A stretch of DNA of 7,021 nt, taken from Candidatus Omnitrophota bacterium (GTDB lineage Bacteria > Omnitrophota > 4484-213). The notes under the pieces are model-generated. The model was not told the origin of the DNA and did not search any database. It was given only the letters and a program-made list of their open reading frames with translations. This document shows, in pieces, positions 1 through 6,940 of the stretch. The first letter of the stretch is position 1. Every line of letters begins with the position of its first letter. The position numbers and the translations under genes are program-made. The stretch is taken from the NCBI GenBank assembly GCA_030640885.1, contig DAOWIN010000136.1, positions 1 through 7,021 of the forward strand, in the 5' to 3' direction.

Positions 1-564
1 ATACTGCATTTCCTTGCCTACTTCTTTTGACTCGATGACAAAGAAATTCCCTTTTTTATTAACCCCTCTTCTACTTAAGGCTTTTTCTTCATCAGAAGTT
101 AGCACGCCTTTGCTAACCAAAGCATCTAAACCGACTAACAAGGATAGGTCACCTTGAGAAATTTTATTTTTCCCTCCAATTTCACAAATAACTGTAATAC
201 ACTGCTCCATTCGATAGGGGACTACCCAAACTTGAGGCCCAATTACTTCTATCTTTTCTACCCCTGGAAACTCCATCTTAATTTTTCTAATTATTTTTTC
301 CGGTTTCTCTTTAGCTGAAACTACCTTATCAAACTGCTCGCTTAAATCTACCAAACTGTCTGTTGCTTTATAAACAGCCTCGTAAAACTCTTCTTCTCTT
401 TTAATATCATCAAGAGCCAAAACCAGCTTTAATCCTTTTTTCTTTCCTAACTGCTGATTGATATTCTTAACAGCTAAAGCGATACTCGGATTATCTAAAA
501 GGAGCTGGTAATTAATAACAATTGCTCTTTCATTTTTCAAATCCTGCAAATTAAATATTTTCAC
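1..564 (-). other. Alpha/beta unit at the left edge, about residues 2120-2307, truncated by the window
   Basis: Hydrophobic strands alternate with helices: VKIFNL (2120-2125), AIVINYQLLL (2133-2142), a helix with ALAVKNINQQL, then GLKLVLAL (2163-2170), a long charged helix, VEKIEVIGPQVWVVP (about 2222-2236) and a C-terminal helix-turn. The pattern suggests a Rossmann- or HAD-like sandwich, without a clear catalytic motif. From memory, strands of the type 'N-x-x-A-I-V-I-N-x-x-x-L-L' followed by 'K-G-L-K-x-V-L' recur in very long Omnitrophota proteins, so this may be a repeated module whose further copies lie to the left. That link is recollection, not comparison. Confidence 0.45.
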
Positions 565-3500
565 CCGGCTTAATTCTTTGTTTATATAAGGAAAGGCTTT
601 GGCAAAGCGAGCCAGCTCTGCTTCCTTGAGAATATTTCGGTAATGTTTAGCGGTTTTTTCAAGTAATTCTCCGAGTTCTTCTTCCTCTGCGGTTAATTTT
701 TCAAATTCAATACTCAAGCCGGGCAAACCTTTTCTCCAGAGGGACGTATAATTTGCCTTGGCTAAACGGCGGTTCATTTTTCCGACACTAAGACCGGCAT
801 GCTTGGGATTTTCTACATCATCTTTTTCTAAAACCTTTTCAAAAAGCCACTTTAAATCCTGACGGTTCTCCGGCGCCTCTTGCTTTTGGGCTACCAAACC
901 AAAGAAAAAGTATCCTTCAGGGTTATCTAATATAGTTTCAAAGGTATGGTGGGAAGCGCGGGTAAAAATATGTAGTTCATTAAAAACATCCTGTGCCGGA
1001 GCAACTAAATTCATCCAGGAATGTTTAAATTTGTTCCCTAAATCCTGCTGAAAGATATCACTGACTACGGTAGCAATATCACCAATTTTACTATCCGGAG
1101 TATTAATGGCGATATCCATAAATTCAGCCAGTTCCTGCGCTAAGACATCTTTGTTCTCTTCCCTTAATCCCCGGTGCAATTTTATCCTCTCTCCCAGCCA
1201 TTCCTCATCAACCTTAACAGTTCCTAAGTTAAGTGAAATATTATATTTACCGGCATCTTTCTGAATTTCTTTGACAAGTTTCTGAACTTGCCCGGGAACT
1301 TCTCTTTCTTTCTCTGCCTGCCGCTCGGTTCGGACGTCTTTATATCCTTTAACTACATACTCAAAACTATCATTCGCCTCAAGTAAAGCCACTGCCCGCT
1401 GATAAGCCATTCCCCCGGCCTTTTCTAAGATGTTTAAAAATAAGTTGTAATTATTAAGCGAGTCCTGATAGATTTTGAGTAATTCGGCCTTATCTATCTT
1501 TAAACTTTTTGCTATTCCCTCAATTTGCCCGGCAAAGGCAAGAAGGGATGTATCAACCTCAACTTCTCCTATGGCGGTAATTTCACCAATCTGTTTAGCC
1601 GCGGTCTCTTTGCCAGCCTCTTTTCCTTCCTCACCGGCTAAAACTCGGCCCGATTCTTCCCTGACCGCTTTAACCCCCGGGTTGGCATTGATATCTACAT
1701 TTTCACAAGTGCACATAAAAGTTATAACATCTTCATATAGTGAAGAAAGAGCGGCCGCCGTTTTAAAATCCATACCTTCTATTTCAATAATTACCAAAGG
1801 CATCACCCTGGCCATTGCGTCGGCCCGCTCTTTGGCCTCATTATAGTTTCTATTTTTCCTATCTAAAACAACCAGCCCACAGCAAGAATCAGCTTGAGCC
1901 ATTATCCCGGACAGAGCTTCTTTATCCTGGGAATAATTGACAAATTCTAAAGGAGCATAATTATCCTCTTTGCCATATCCTTCAGACCACAACTGGACTA
2001 ATTCATAGAGAGAATGTTTTAAAAATTGCTTTTCTCCGGCAAACCTTTCATCAGTCATATCATCATTAAGCATCAGAATAAGGCGGGGCCTCCCGCTTAA
2101 AACTGCGGCACTATGCAAAAATTCACCCATCTGCACGGCTAAGCTTTCTTCACCTTTGATAAAAGATAAGAGATTATCGCATTTATCCGCCCCTGCCACA
2201 TATTCATCAAAATATTGTTCCTTTCCTCCTAAACTAAGCCATAAAGCGGCATAACCGGTTATTGTTTTACGACGCATCATCCGGCCGCCAATTTTAACTT
2301 CATCTTCTCCAAACGGCAGATTAAACAAGTTAAATTTTTTAGCCAACTGTTGCAGAGGTCCTTTATTAGCGCAGATAATACATTTTGGAAATCTCTCCCT
2401 TAGAAATTCCAGGGTTTTAATGGTTTCTCCTGTTTCGCCGCTTCTTGACATATGAACAAAAATGGTGTTATTCCCGTTAGCTTCCGCCGGTAATCGCACC
2501 ATTTCCGCCGGGTTGCTTAACACATAGAACTCAATTCCACTTTTAATCTTGCCTTCTTTAACTAATTCTCTCTGGATGGCCGCCAGGTTGTGGTTAGACA
2601 TTTCATTGCCGCCGATACCTGAAAGAACTACATATTTGACCTTACGCCAGTCACCATCAAAATTATCATTTATAAATCCTTTAAGTTCCGGAACCACATC
2701 CTTTTTAAAATGCTTAATATATTCTTTAACATTGGCGCGATGAGAGAATTCTCCCGCATCTTCTTTATCTCTGGTCAATTCAACTATGCCTTGGTGATAT
2801 TTTTTAAGCCCCTTTACTTTTTCTTTATCAACTACATCCCCCCCAGGCAGGCTAAATTCAATCCCTTTAATACTTGTTTTAGCCGCATAGTCTCTTGCCG
2901 CTTCCTGAGTTAACAAAGAAACTTCCCAAGCAACAGGATTTTTGACCGCCTCTGCACTTTTAAGTTCACTTAATTCATAACGGCTTAATATTGCTTGGAA
3001 TGCCTTTTCTGCGCCTAAGGCCGCTTCTGTCTGTTCTATGCCAGCTACTTCGGCTAACTTTTCCACAAATACTTCAGGCCTTACCCCTTCCTGCATAAGA
3101 CTCAATAGAGTAGAGGACTTTACTCCTAAAATCCCTGCTGTCTTAGCTAAATCCTGAATAAATTCTTGGGTTGGTTCAGTTCCTTTTAATTCATCTTTAT
3201 CCAACGCATACCTCCCTATTAAAGTATCTTCTGAAGCTACCCGAGCAAACTTTCCTGTATCCTGGTTAAAATCTGTCTTATAAGGACCGGCTGGCAAAGA
3301 TATTTTAGAATGTTCTCCTAAAATATTTCTCAACTCAACTTTTAAATCTTCTTGAGGATTTGCCAATTTTTCAAATCCAGTAAATTGGATAGGTTCTTCA
3401 CTTACCTTAAAAGGAATAAATCCTTTAATAACACCATTTTCTTCTCCTCTAATTATCCGGCGGGCCCTTTCTGCCTCTTTTACTCCCATTTGAACCAATC

Positions 3501-6500
3501 CTTGTTTTTCAAAGAACTCCTTTAGCACTCCTGGCTTTGCTGACACGGCTATCATATTAGCCCCTGGACCACCAGCACCAAGCGGCATGATGGCAATATT
3601 TTCTCGTCTAGCTGCTTGAATAAGAGCACGAGCTGCACCCGTATATTCACTAACGCCATCTCCTGGGATTTCCTCCGGTTTTGCCAATGTTTTATAATAA
3701 ATTTGGCAAAGTTCATCTCTTATTTCCACATATTTGTTAATAATTTTAACCACTTCACTCATATCTCCTTGACTAAATGCATCAGTGTATCTTTGCGCCA
3801 AGCCTAATTTTTGTCTATGAAGTTCCTGAGCATGTTCAATTAGTTTTTTCTTCTCTTTTTCATAATCATTAGGAGATACTCTTAAAAGAGCTGTCCACAT
3901 GTCATTTATCTTTGCAGCAGTCCTTTCAACTACAGCTTTACCATCTTTATATGCTTTGCCAGCCTGAACTAACATCATATGGTTTTCAATACTTTTATAA
4001 TTCTTAGAGTTAACAAACTCTACAGAAAATGCCCCATATGGATATACCAACCTTCCTTTTCCATCCCTCATTCCTGATAACCAGTTATGCACATGAGCTC
4101 CTCCTAAAAAGGAACAAAGATGTCCTTGCCCGCCTGTTTTACCACCAAAGACTTCGTTTTCTACCCGAACAGCTTCTGAAAAAATCTTAGCCATATTCCA
4201 ATTTTGACCCGATAATATACTAGCCGCAGAAAATAGAGCCACATTAAAAGCATTAGAGCTTTCCATTCCGCCAGCTAATGCCATTGGGTCAATATCTTCA
4301 CAGGTAATCTTTATACCCTTGAGGCCAAATATATTTCTGAATATATAGGCAGGGGCATCTTTTTGGCCATGAGGAGTTTTCCCGTCAGGGGTACATTGAA
4401 CCTTCCCTTTTATTCGATAAGGCTTCTCTGGGCTAATTCCATAATCTTCAGCGATATACTCTATTGCCTCAGGGTTATCCTCCAACAGCTCAAATTTTAT
4501 GGCTACTTTGAAATCACTGCTTAGAGTAGGAGTAGATGGAATATCCTGCAATTTTTTTACTCCCGGCTTTGTCAATTTTAACTGGAACTCTGGCAAATCT
4601 AAACTGGAACCAGGTCCATCAACACCTCTTAAATGGGCAACAATGGTCAACTCTAAATTGTGCTTTTTAACAATTCGCAATAAATTTCTTACCTCTTCGG
4701 CAGTTCTTGCTACAGGAGGGATGTAAACATCACTTATGTCTAAATTTTCAACTTTTGCTATTTGATAATCAGGGTCAAAAAGCAATCCACTAACAACTGT
4801 TTTTTCAACCTGGGCATACCTCTCTGGTTTTTCGGCCGTAGCTGCTAATGTTTTCATCGTGGTGGCTAAACTTGGATATTTGTTAATACAGTCCGCTTCA
4901 ATCTGTTTTGCCGCACCGACTTTCAAATCTGCATATCCAAAAAGTTCTCTTAAAGGAGCAGTTTCACCATCACTTATCGCTGGCAGCTCTAAACCTAATT
5001 TCTCTGCCACCTGATTTCTACTATGCACCCATAAAGCTACTATAATCTCACTTAATTTCTCAAGGTCCTGAACATTAGTACTTTGGCTGCCAAAAGCAGC
5101 TTTGGGAGAAGTATTTGACCATCCCCAAAAAACATCTCCCAAGGGAGACATAAGGTGAAATACCCCTTCAACTTCAACTAAGGTAAAGGGAACTTTGCTT
5201 CCTTCAAATTCCTGCCAATTTTCTATTAATTCAAAATCCTCTTTGTGCGCAAAGAAGTCTTGCACATTTCTCTCCATTTGCCGCATCACTTCTTTTTTCG
5301 CCTCCTCTATCATTGGCGTACGCTGTTCTTTCAATTGCACCGACTCTTCTATAATCTCTTGATTTTTAAGGTGTCGAATATACTCAGTCAATGTCCAGTT
5401 TGGCTGTTTGTATTTTTCTTTTATGGCTGAGAAAATTTTGAGCCAGAAAAGTGAAAATCGCACTGCATCATCAAACGGCTCCCCGCGGTCATTAGTTAAA
5501 AACATATGCAGTGAATATTCTGCCTGAGCATTTATATAACCACGATGCCGACTTAAAAATTCTTCAAGGCTCAGGTTTTCTTTCTCTGCTAATTCTCGCA
5601 ATAAAAGGTCTATACTGGCTTTTACCTTAGAATGACCTTTGGGATGGATTTTTGCCACACCGCCAAAATACTCAATAAGGTCGCGTATTTCCGTTTTCAT
5701 CCGCGAATCATAATAAAAAGTTTTATTCAGTTCCTTATACTCATCAACGCTAAGTTGGTATTCAATTACCGGATAAAACTCTTCATCACCTAAATGCAAA
5801 TTTCCGCCCCAGACAACACTGATTCTATCTGCGTCCAAATCAAAGTTCATAATGATAACATCAGGATTTTCTTTTGAATACTTCATAATATTACATTTTT
5901 CATTTGATAGGGCTGTATCGTCCCTACGGGAAGGGTCGGGAAGACCTCCCTTTTCACAAAGGGGGTCACTTTCCACTCTAAACATTTTTACCAAATGCTC
6001 TCCTAACAATTCCTCGAAAACATTCCGGTAAGAAACCGCCGACCCACCACCAAAATTTATGGCTATCTTCATTGGAAATTTATCTAAAGTCTCGTTTAAA
6101 CTGTCAAACTCTTCTAAAAGCGAGGCAACATACATTTCTCTTGATTTTCCCCGTATAGAAGGAGATTTATCAATCGTTCCTAACTTATCCGCTTTTCTAT
6201 ATTCTGTAGAAAGAATTTGCTTTTTTAATGCTTGCAACATATCGCCATATAAAGTAATACCGCCAATTACGGGTTTAAACCCATTAGTTCCAATTTCAAC
6301 ATGACTGCGGGTAACATATAAGCCCCCTTGAGCACCAAATCGCGAAATATTACTGTATAACTCACCGGAACAACAAACCCCTAAATCAATAATATTAATT
6401 CCTGTTTTTCTCAAACCACTTATAATGTTTTCTTTAACCCATTCTGTTGATGGGCCATTGTCTCCGCCAACTATAAAGGTATTTCCTGGTTCTAACTTCA

Positions 6501-6921
6501 CCTTTTGCCCATGACGCTCGGAAGTAAATTTAGCTGTTCCCAAAGCCCGTCCCATCCAAATAAGAAGCTTATCATCAAATTGCTGTGGATATTTTTCTTT
6601 TTCACCGTAACCGTCAAAACCACGAACATCATATTCCTTAACAATTTTGCTTAGGATTTCTTCTAACGACTTTCCGTTGAGTGACCAGTCTAAAATTGTT
6701 TCATCCTTTACAAACCTGGCAATAGGATTCTGAGGGTTTGAACCCTCATTCAATTTTTCTACTATCTCGCTGGGGTCACCCCTAAACGCCGGCACCCTTA
6801 ATTCTTTTTTTACTTTTGATAAATTAGTCAGGGTAGGATAGGCAGAAGCGGATGTAGTGAAAATAAAGATTTGGAGGGTGACTAAAGCGATGATTTTAAA
6901 TACTAATTTATGTCTGGACAT
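1..6921 (-). CDS. Giant exported multidomain protein with phosphohexomutase-like, GHMP-kinase-like and glucose-6-phosphate-isomerase-like domains (C-terminus beyond window)
   Basis: One frame is open for 2,307 codons from the ATG at 6919-6921 to base 1, with no stop seen, so the gene continues past the left edge. An in-frame TAA at 6937-6939 and the absence of any other start codon between it and the ATG fix the start. The domain order is signal peptide (1-27), alpha-D-phosphohexomutase (about 90-640), unassigned segment, GHMP sugar kinase-like (about 795-1185), helical linker, glucose-6-phosphate isomerase-like (about 1326-1765), then an unassigned region to 2307. Each enzyme-like domain normally exists alone as a cytoplasmic protein of about 350-600 residues, so the fusion and the signal peptide are both odd. 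Several catalytic residues look substituted, which suggests a binding or structural role; this is inferred. Similar giant genes are, as I recall, typical of Omnitrophota. The existence of the frame is certain; cellular role is unknown. Confidence 0.95.
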   Translation of the reverse strand, partial: MSRHKLVFKIIALVTLQIFIFTTSASAYPTLTNLSKVKKELRVPAFRGDPSEIVEKLNEGSNPQNPIARFVKDETILDWSLNGKSLEEILSKIVKEYDVRGFDGYGEKEKYPQQFDDKLLIWMGRALGTAKFTSERHGQKVKLEPGNTFIVGGDNGPSTEWVKENIISGLRKTGINIIDLGVCCSGELYSNISRFGAQGGLYVTRSHVEIGTNGFKPVIGGITLYGDMLQALKKQILSTEYRKADKLGTIDKSPSIRGKSREMYVASLLEEFDSLNETLDKFPMKIAINFGGGSAVSYRNVFEELLGEHLVKMFRVESDPLCEKGGLPDPSRRDDTALSNEKCNIMKYSKENPDVIIMNFDLDADRISVVWGGNLHLGDEEFYPVIEYQLSVDEYKELNKTFYYDSRMKTEIRDLIEYFGGVAKIHPKGHSKVKASIDLLLRELAEKENLSLEEFLSRHRGYINAQAEYSLHMFLTNDRGEPFDDAVRFSLFWLKIFSAIKEKYKQPNWTLTEYIRHLKNQEIIEESVQLKEQRTPMIEEAKKEVMRQMERNVQDFFAHKEDFELIENWQEFEGSKVPFTLVEVEGVFHLMSPLGDVFWGWSNTSPKAAFGSQSTNVQDLEKLSEIIVALWVHSRNQVAEKLGLELPAISDGETAPLRELFGYADLKVGAAKQIEADCINKYPSLATTMKTLAATAEKPERYAQVEKTVVSGLLFDPDYQIAKVENLDISDVYIPPVARTAEEVRNLLRIVKKHNLELTIVAHLRGVDGPGSSLDLPEFQLKLTKPGVKKLQDIPSTPTLSSDFKVAIKFELLEDNPEAIEYIAEDYGISPEKPYRIKGKVQCTPDGKTPHGQKDAPAYIFRNIFGLKGIKITCEDIDPMALAGGMESSNAFNVALFSAASILSGQNWNMAKIFSEAVRVENEVFGGKTGGQGHLCSFLGGAHVHNWLSGMRDGKGRLVYPYGAFSVEFVNSKNYKSIENHMMLVQAGKAYKDGKAVVERTAAKINDMWTALLRVSPNDYEKEKKKLIEHAQELHRQKLGLAQRYTDAFSQGDMSEVVKIINKYVEIRDELCQIYYKTLAKPEEIPGDGVSEYTGAARALIQAARRENIAIMPLGAGGPGANMIAVSAKPGVLKEFFEKQGLVQMGVKEAERARRIIRGEENGVIKGFIPFKVSEEPIQFTGFEKLANPQEDLKVELRNILGEHSKISLPAGPYKTDFNQDTGKFARVASEDTLIGRYALDKDELKGTEPTQEFIQDLAKTAGILGVKSSTLLSLMQEGVRPEVFVEKLAEVAGIEQTEAALGAEKAFQAILSRYELSELKSAEAVKNPVAWEVSLLTQEAARDYAAKTSIKGIEFSLPGGDVVDKEKVKGLKKYHQGIVELTRDKEDAGEFSHRANVKEYIKHFKKDVVPELKGFINDNFDGDWRKVKYVVLSGIGGNEMSNHNLAAIQRELVKEGKIKSGIEFYVLSNPAEMVRLPAEANGNNTIFVHMSRSGETGETIKTLEFLRERFPKCIICANKGPLQQLAKKFNLFNLPFGEDEVKIGGRMMRRKTITGYAALWLSLGGKEQYFDEYVAGADKCDNLLSFIKGEESLAVQMGEFLHSAAVLSGRPRLILMLNDDMTDERFAGEKQFLKHSLYELVQLWSEGYGKEDNYAPLEFVNYSQDKEALSGIMAQADSCCGLVVLDRKNRNYNEAKERADAMARVMPLVIIEIEGMDFKTAAALSSLYEDVITFMCTCENVDINANPGVKAVREESGRVLAGEEGKEAGKETAAKQIGEITAIGEVEVDTSLLAFAGQIEGIAKSLKIDKAELLKIYQDSLNNYNLFLNILEKAGGMAYQRAVALLEANDSFEYVVKGYKDVRTERQAEKEREVPGQVQKLVKEIQKDAGKYNISLNLGTVKVDEEWLGERIKLHRGLREENKDVLAQELAEFMDIAINTPDSKIGDIATVVSDIFQQDLGNKFKHSWMNLVAPAQDVFNELHIFTRASHHTFETILDNPEGYFFFGLVAQKQEAPENRQDLKWLFEKVLEKDDVENPKHAGLSVGKMNRRLAKANYTSLWRKGLPGLSIEFEKLTAEEEELGELLEKTAKHYRNILKEAELARFAKAFPYINKELSRVKIFNLQDLKNERAIVINYQLLLDNPSIALAVKNINQQLGKKKGLKLVLALDDIKREEEFYEAVYKATDSLVDLSEQFDKVVSAKEKPEKIIRKIKMEFPGVEKIEVIGPQVWVVPYRMEQCITVICEIGGKNKISQGDLSLLVGLDALVSKGVLTSDEEKALSRRGVNKKGNFFVIESKEVGKEMQY
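565..1626 (-). other. Unrecognised region after the isomerase-like domain, about residues 1766-2119
   Basis: Residues 1766-1890 are strongly charged (runs of Glu and Lys such as EEGKEAGKE) and predicted helical by eye, resembling an extended linker. Residues 1890-2119 look folded, with aromatic-rich stretches SWMNLV (1968-1973) and EGYFFFGL (2003-2010), a HHTF motif with two His at 1991-1992, and further acidic helices (TAEEEELGELLEKTAKHY, about 2077-2094). I cannot match this to a family. It is not an obvious second copy of any upstream domain. A metal-binding role for the paired His is possible but unsupported. Confidence 0.45.
1627..2946 (-). other. Glucose-6-phosphate isomerase-like (SIS-fold) domain, about residues 1326-1765
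   Basis: The family landmarks occur in the right order and spacing. LSGIGGNEM (1433-1441) matches the GIGGS strand-loop. SRSGETGET (1492-1500) matches SKSGTTxET, which binds sugar phosphate. IGGRMMRRKTITGYAALWL (1544-1562) matches GGRxSxxSaVGLLP with Arg1547 conserved. QLWSEGYGK (1643-1651) matches QLWxESLGK, keeping the base Glu1647. NANPGVKAVRE (1745-1755) matches NPFDQPGVExxK at the C-terminus. Compared with the rabbit enzyme, the ring-opening His388 aligns with Asp1666 and Lys518 with Arg1754. So phosphate-binding and isomerising residues are kept, while ring-opening residues look replaced. The length, about 440 residues, suits the shorter bacterial or transaldolase-fused isomerases. The normal reaction is glucose 6-phosphate to fructose 6-phosphate; activity here is doubtful. 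Confidence 0.8.
2947..3366 (-). other. Helical linker before the isomerase-like domain, about residues 1186-1325
   Basis: This part is rich in Glu, Lys, Ala and Leu, and reads as a series of amphipathic helices, for example residues 1268-1310 with repeated EVFVEKLAEVAG-like and EKAFQAILSRYEL stretches. A short polar segment (about 1206-1230, SLPAGPYKTDF) precedes it. I recognise no family. It probably spaces or packs against the flanking domains. It is coding and in frame throughout. Confidence 0.5.
3367..4539 (-). other. GHMP-family sugar kinase-like domain, about residues 795-1185
   Basis: Three features place this in the GHMP kinase family (galactokinase, homoserine, mevalonate and heptose/fucose kinases). 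GGMESSNAFNVAL (884-896) matches the Gly/Ser-rich ATP-binding loop that usually reads G-L-G-S-S. A helix with VENEVFGG (920-927) leads into TGGQGHLCSFLGG (929-941), which matches the GxQDqyaaaxGG segment of D-glycero-D-manno-heptose and fucose kinases. PLGAGGPGAN (1113-1122) matches the C-terminal GAGGGG motif. The catalytic Asp of the QD pair appears to be Gly933, and the ATP loop is altered (MESS). Most sugar kinases of this class phosphorylate the anomeric or C7 hydroxyl using ATP. ATP is not expected outside the membrane, and the lost Asp also points to an inactive, binding-type domain. Family placement is good; the specific substrate cannot be read. Confidence 0.75.
4540..5001 (-). other. 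Unassigned segment between mutase-like and kinase-like domains, about residues 641-794
   Basis: I recognise no family here. The translation alternates hydrophobic strands and charged helices, for example IAKVENLDISDVYIPP (about 720-735), then a helix with RNLLRIVKKHN, then LELTIVAHLRG (756-766) and a Gly/Ser turn GPGSS (770-774). It looks folded rather than disordered. It may contain the N-terminal part of the GHMP-kinase fold, whose first conserved motif I could not locate, or a separate small alpha/beta domain. Confidence 0.45.
5908..5926. repeat. Short inverted repeat TAGGG / CCCTA next to the in-gene hairpin
   Basis: TAGGG (5908-5912) and CCCTA (5922-5926) flank a nine-base centre. Between this and the stronger hairpin, GGGAAG occurs twice (5928-5933 and 5938-5943). 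The codons read RRDDTALS (residues 332-339). Five base pairs alone could arise by chance. I list it because it sits within 20 bases of the stronger hairpin and has the style of an intergenic repeat. Confidence 0.4.
5943..5967. repeat. Strong hairpin-forming inverted repeat inside the coding sequence
   Basis: The arms are at 5943-5953 and 5958-5967. They give ten base pairs with one bulged T (5947) and a four-base loop TCAC. The segment is translated in frame as residues 319-327 (DPLCEKGGL), in the variable stretch between mutase subdomain 2 and the metal loop at 361-366. A stem this GC-rich is unusual in the surrounding sequence. It resembles the small palindromic elements usually found between genes. 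Confidence 0.7.
6841..6921 (-). other. Signal peptide, residues 1-27
   Basis: Residues 1-7 (MSRHKLV) carry Arg, His and Lys. A hydrophobic stretch follows at about 10-23 (IIALVTLQIFIFTT), then small residues ending S-A-S-A at 24-27, a good A-x-A signal peptidase I site before Tyr28. There is no lipobox cysteine, so a lipoprotein is unlikely. This predicts Sec-dependent export to the periplasm or cell surface, which conflicts with the cytoplasmic metabolism normally assigned to the downstream domains. The segment could instead act as an uncleaved membrane anchor. Confidence 0.85.
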
Positions 6922-6926
6922 TTTTT

Positions 6927-6932
6927 CTTCTT
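6927..6932 (-). promoter_or_regulatory. Weak purine-rich ribosome binding site
   Basis: On the minus strand AAGAAG ends five bases before the ATG, inside a run of A residues that continues the TTAAAAAAAA tract. It is only a partial Shine-Dalgarno match (no GGAGG). The spacing is right, and no other start codon lies between the upstream in-frame stop and the ATG. Translation may rely mainly on the unstructured A-rich leader. Confidence 0.45.
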
Positions 6933-6940
6933 TTTTTTAA

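Larger units (their letters stand above)
5002..6654 (-). other. Alpha-D-phosphohexomutase (phosphoglucomutase/phosphomannomutase)-like domain, about residues 90-640
   Basis: All four subdomains of the superfamily can be followed in order. Subdomain 1 has YDVRG (97-101), GRALGT (124-129), VGGD (151-154) and the active-site loop TRSH (204-207) with NGFK (213-216). Its spacing equals the family's TASHNP...NGxK, so Ser206 is the expected phosphoserine. Subdomain 2 has the metal loop DLDADR (361-366), matching D-x-D-x-D-R. Subdomain 3 has EYSLH (468-472), matching the sugar-binding GExSGH, followed by FDDAVR as in ManB-type mutases. Subdomain 4 has SNTSP (602-606), matching SNTEP, but the Arg expected two residues before the Ser is Gly600 and the Glu is Ser605. 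Family members interconvert hexose 1- and 6-phosphates. Here catalytic Ser and metal ligands remain while the phosphate-binding Arg seems lost. Fold assignment is strong; activity is uncertain. Confidence 0.88.

Noticed and set aside
1748..1755. A bona fide active glucose-6-phosphate isomerase C-terminal signature
   Set aside because: PGVKAVRE aligns with PGVExxK, but the Glu and Lys are replaced and the preceding NPFDQ is degenerate, so the match supports fold but not activity. (The positions given are residue numbers; the bases are about 1657-1680.)
1475..1846. Plus-strand open frame of 123 codons
   Set aside because: It lies wholly antisense to the isomerase-like domain and following linker, which have clear family motifs. 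Its translation is low-complexity Ser/Ala/Ile-rich, typical of an antisense shadow.
2549..2913. Two overlapping plus-strand frames of 64 and 67 codons
   Set aside because: Both are antisense to the N-terminal part of the isomerase-like domain, overlap each other, and resemble no protein I know.
3616..6304. Other short plus-strand frames at 3616-3807, 4499-4726, 5245-5430 and 6059-6304
   Set aside because: All are antisense to recognised or continuous coding sequence of the giant gene, with Phe/Ser/Leu-rich translations expected from the complement of Lys/Glu-rich codons.
1..6921. An operon of three separate genes (mutase, kinase, isomerase)
   Set aside because: No stop codon separates the domains in the frame, and the linkers stay in frame without frameshifts. 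Internal ATG codons exist, but I saw no sign of separate translation starts.
1..6921. A decaying pseudogene
   Set aside because: The residue changes at catalytic sites might suggest decay, but 2,307 codons without a stop or frameshift show selection on the protein.
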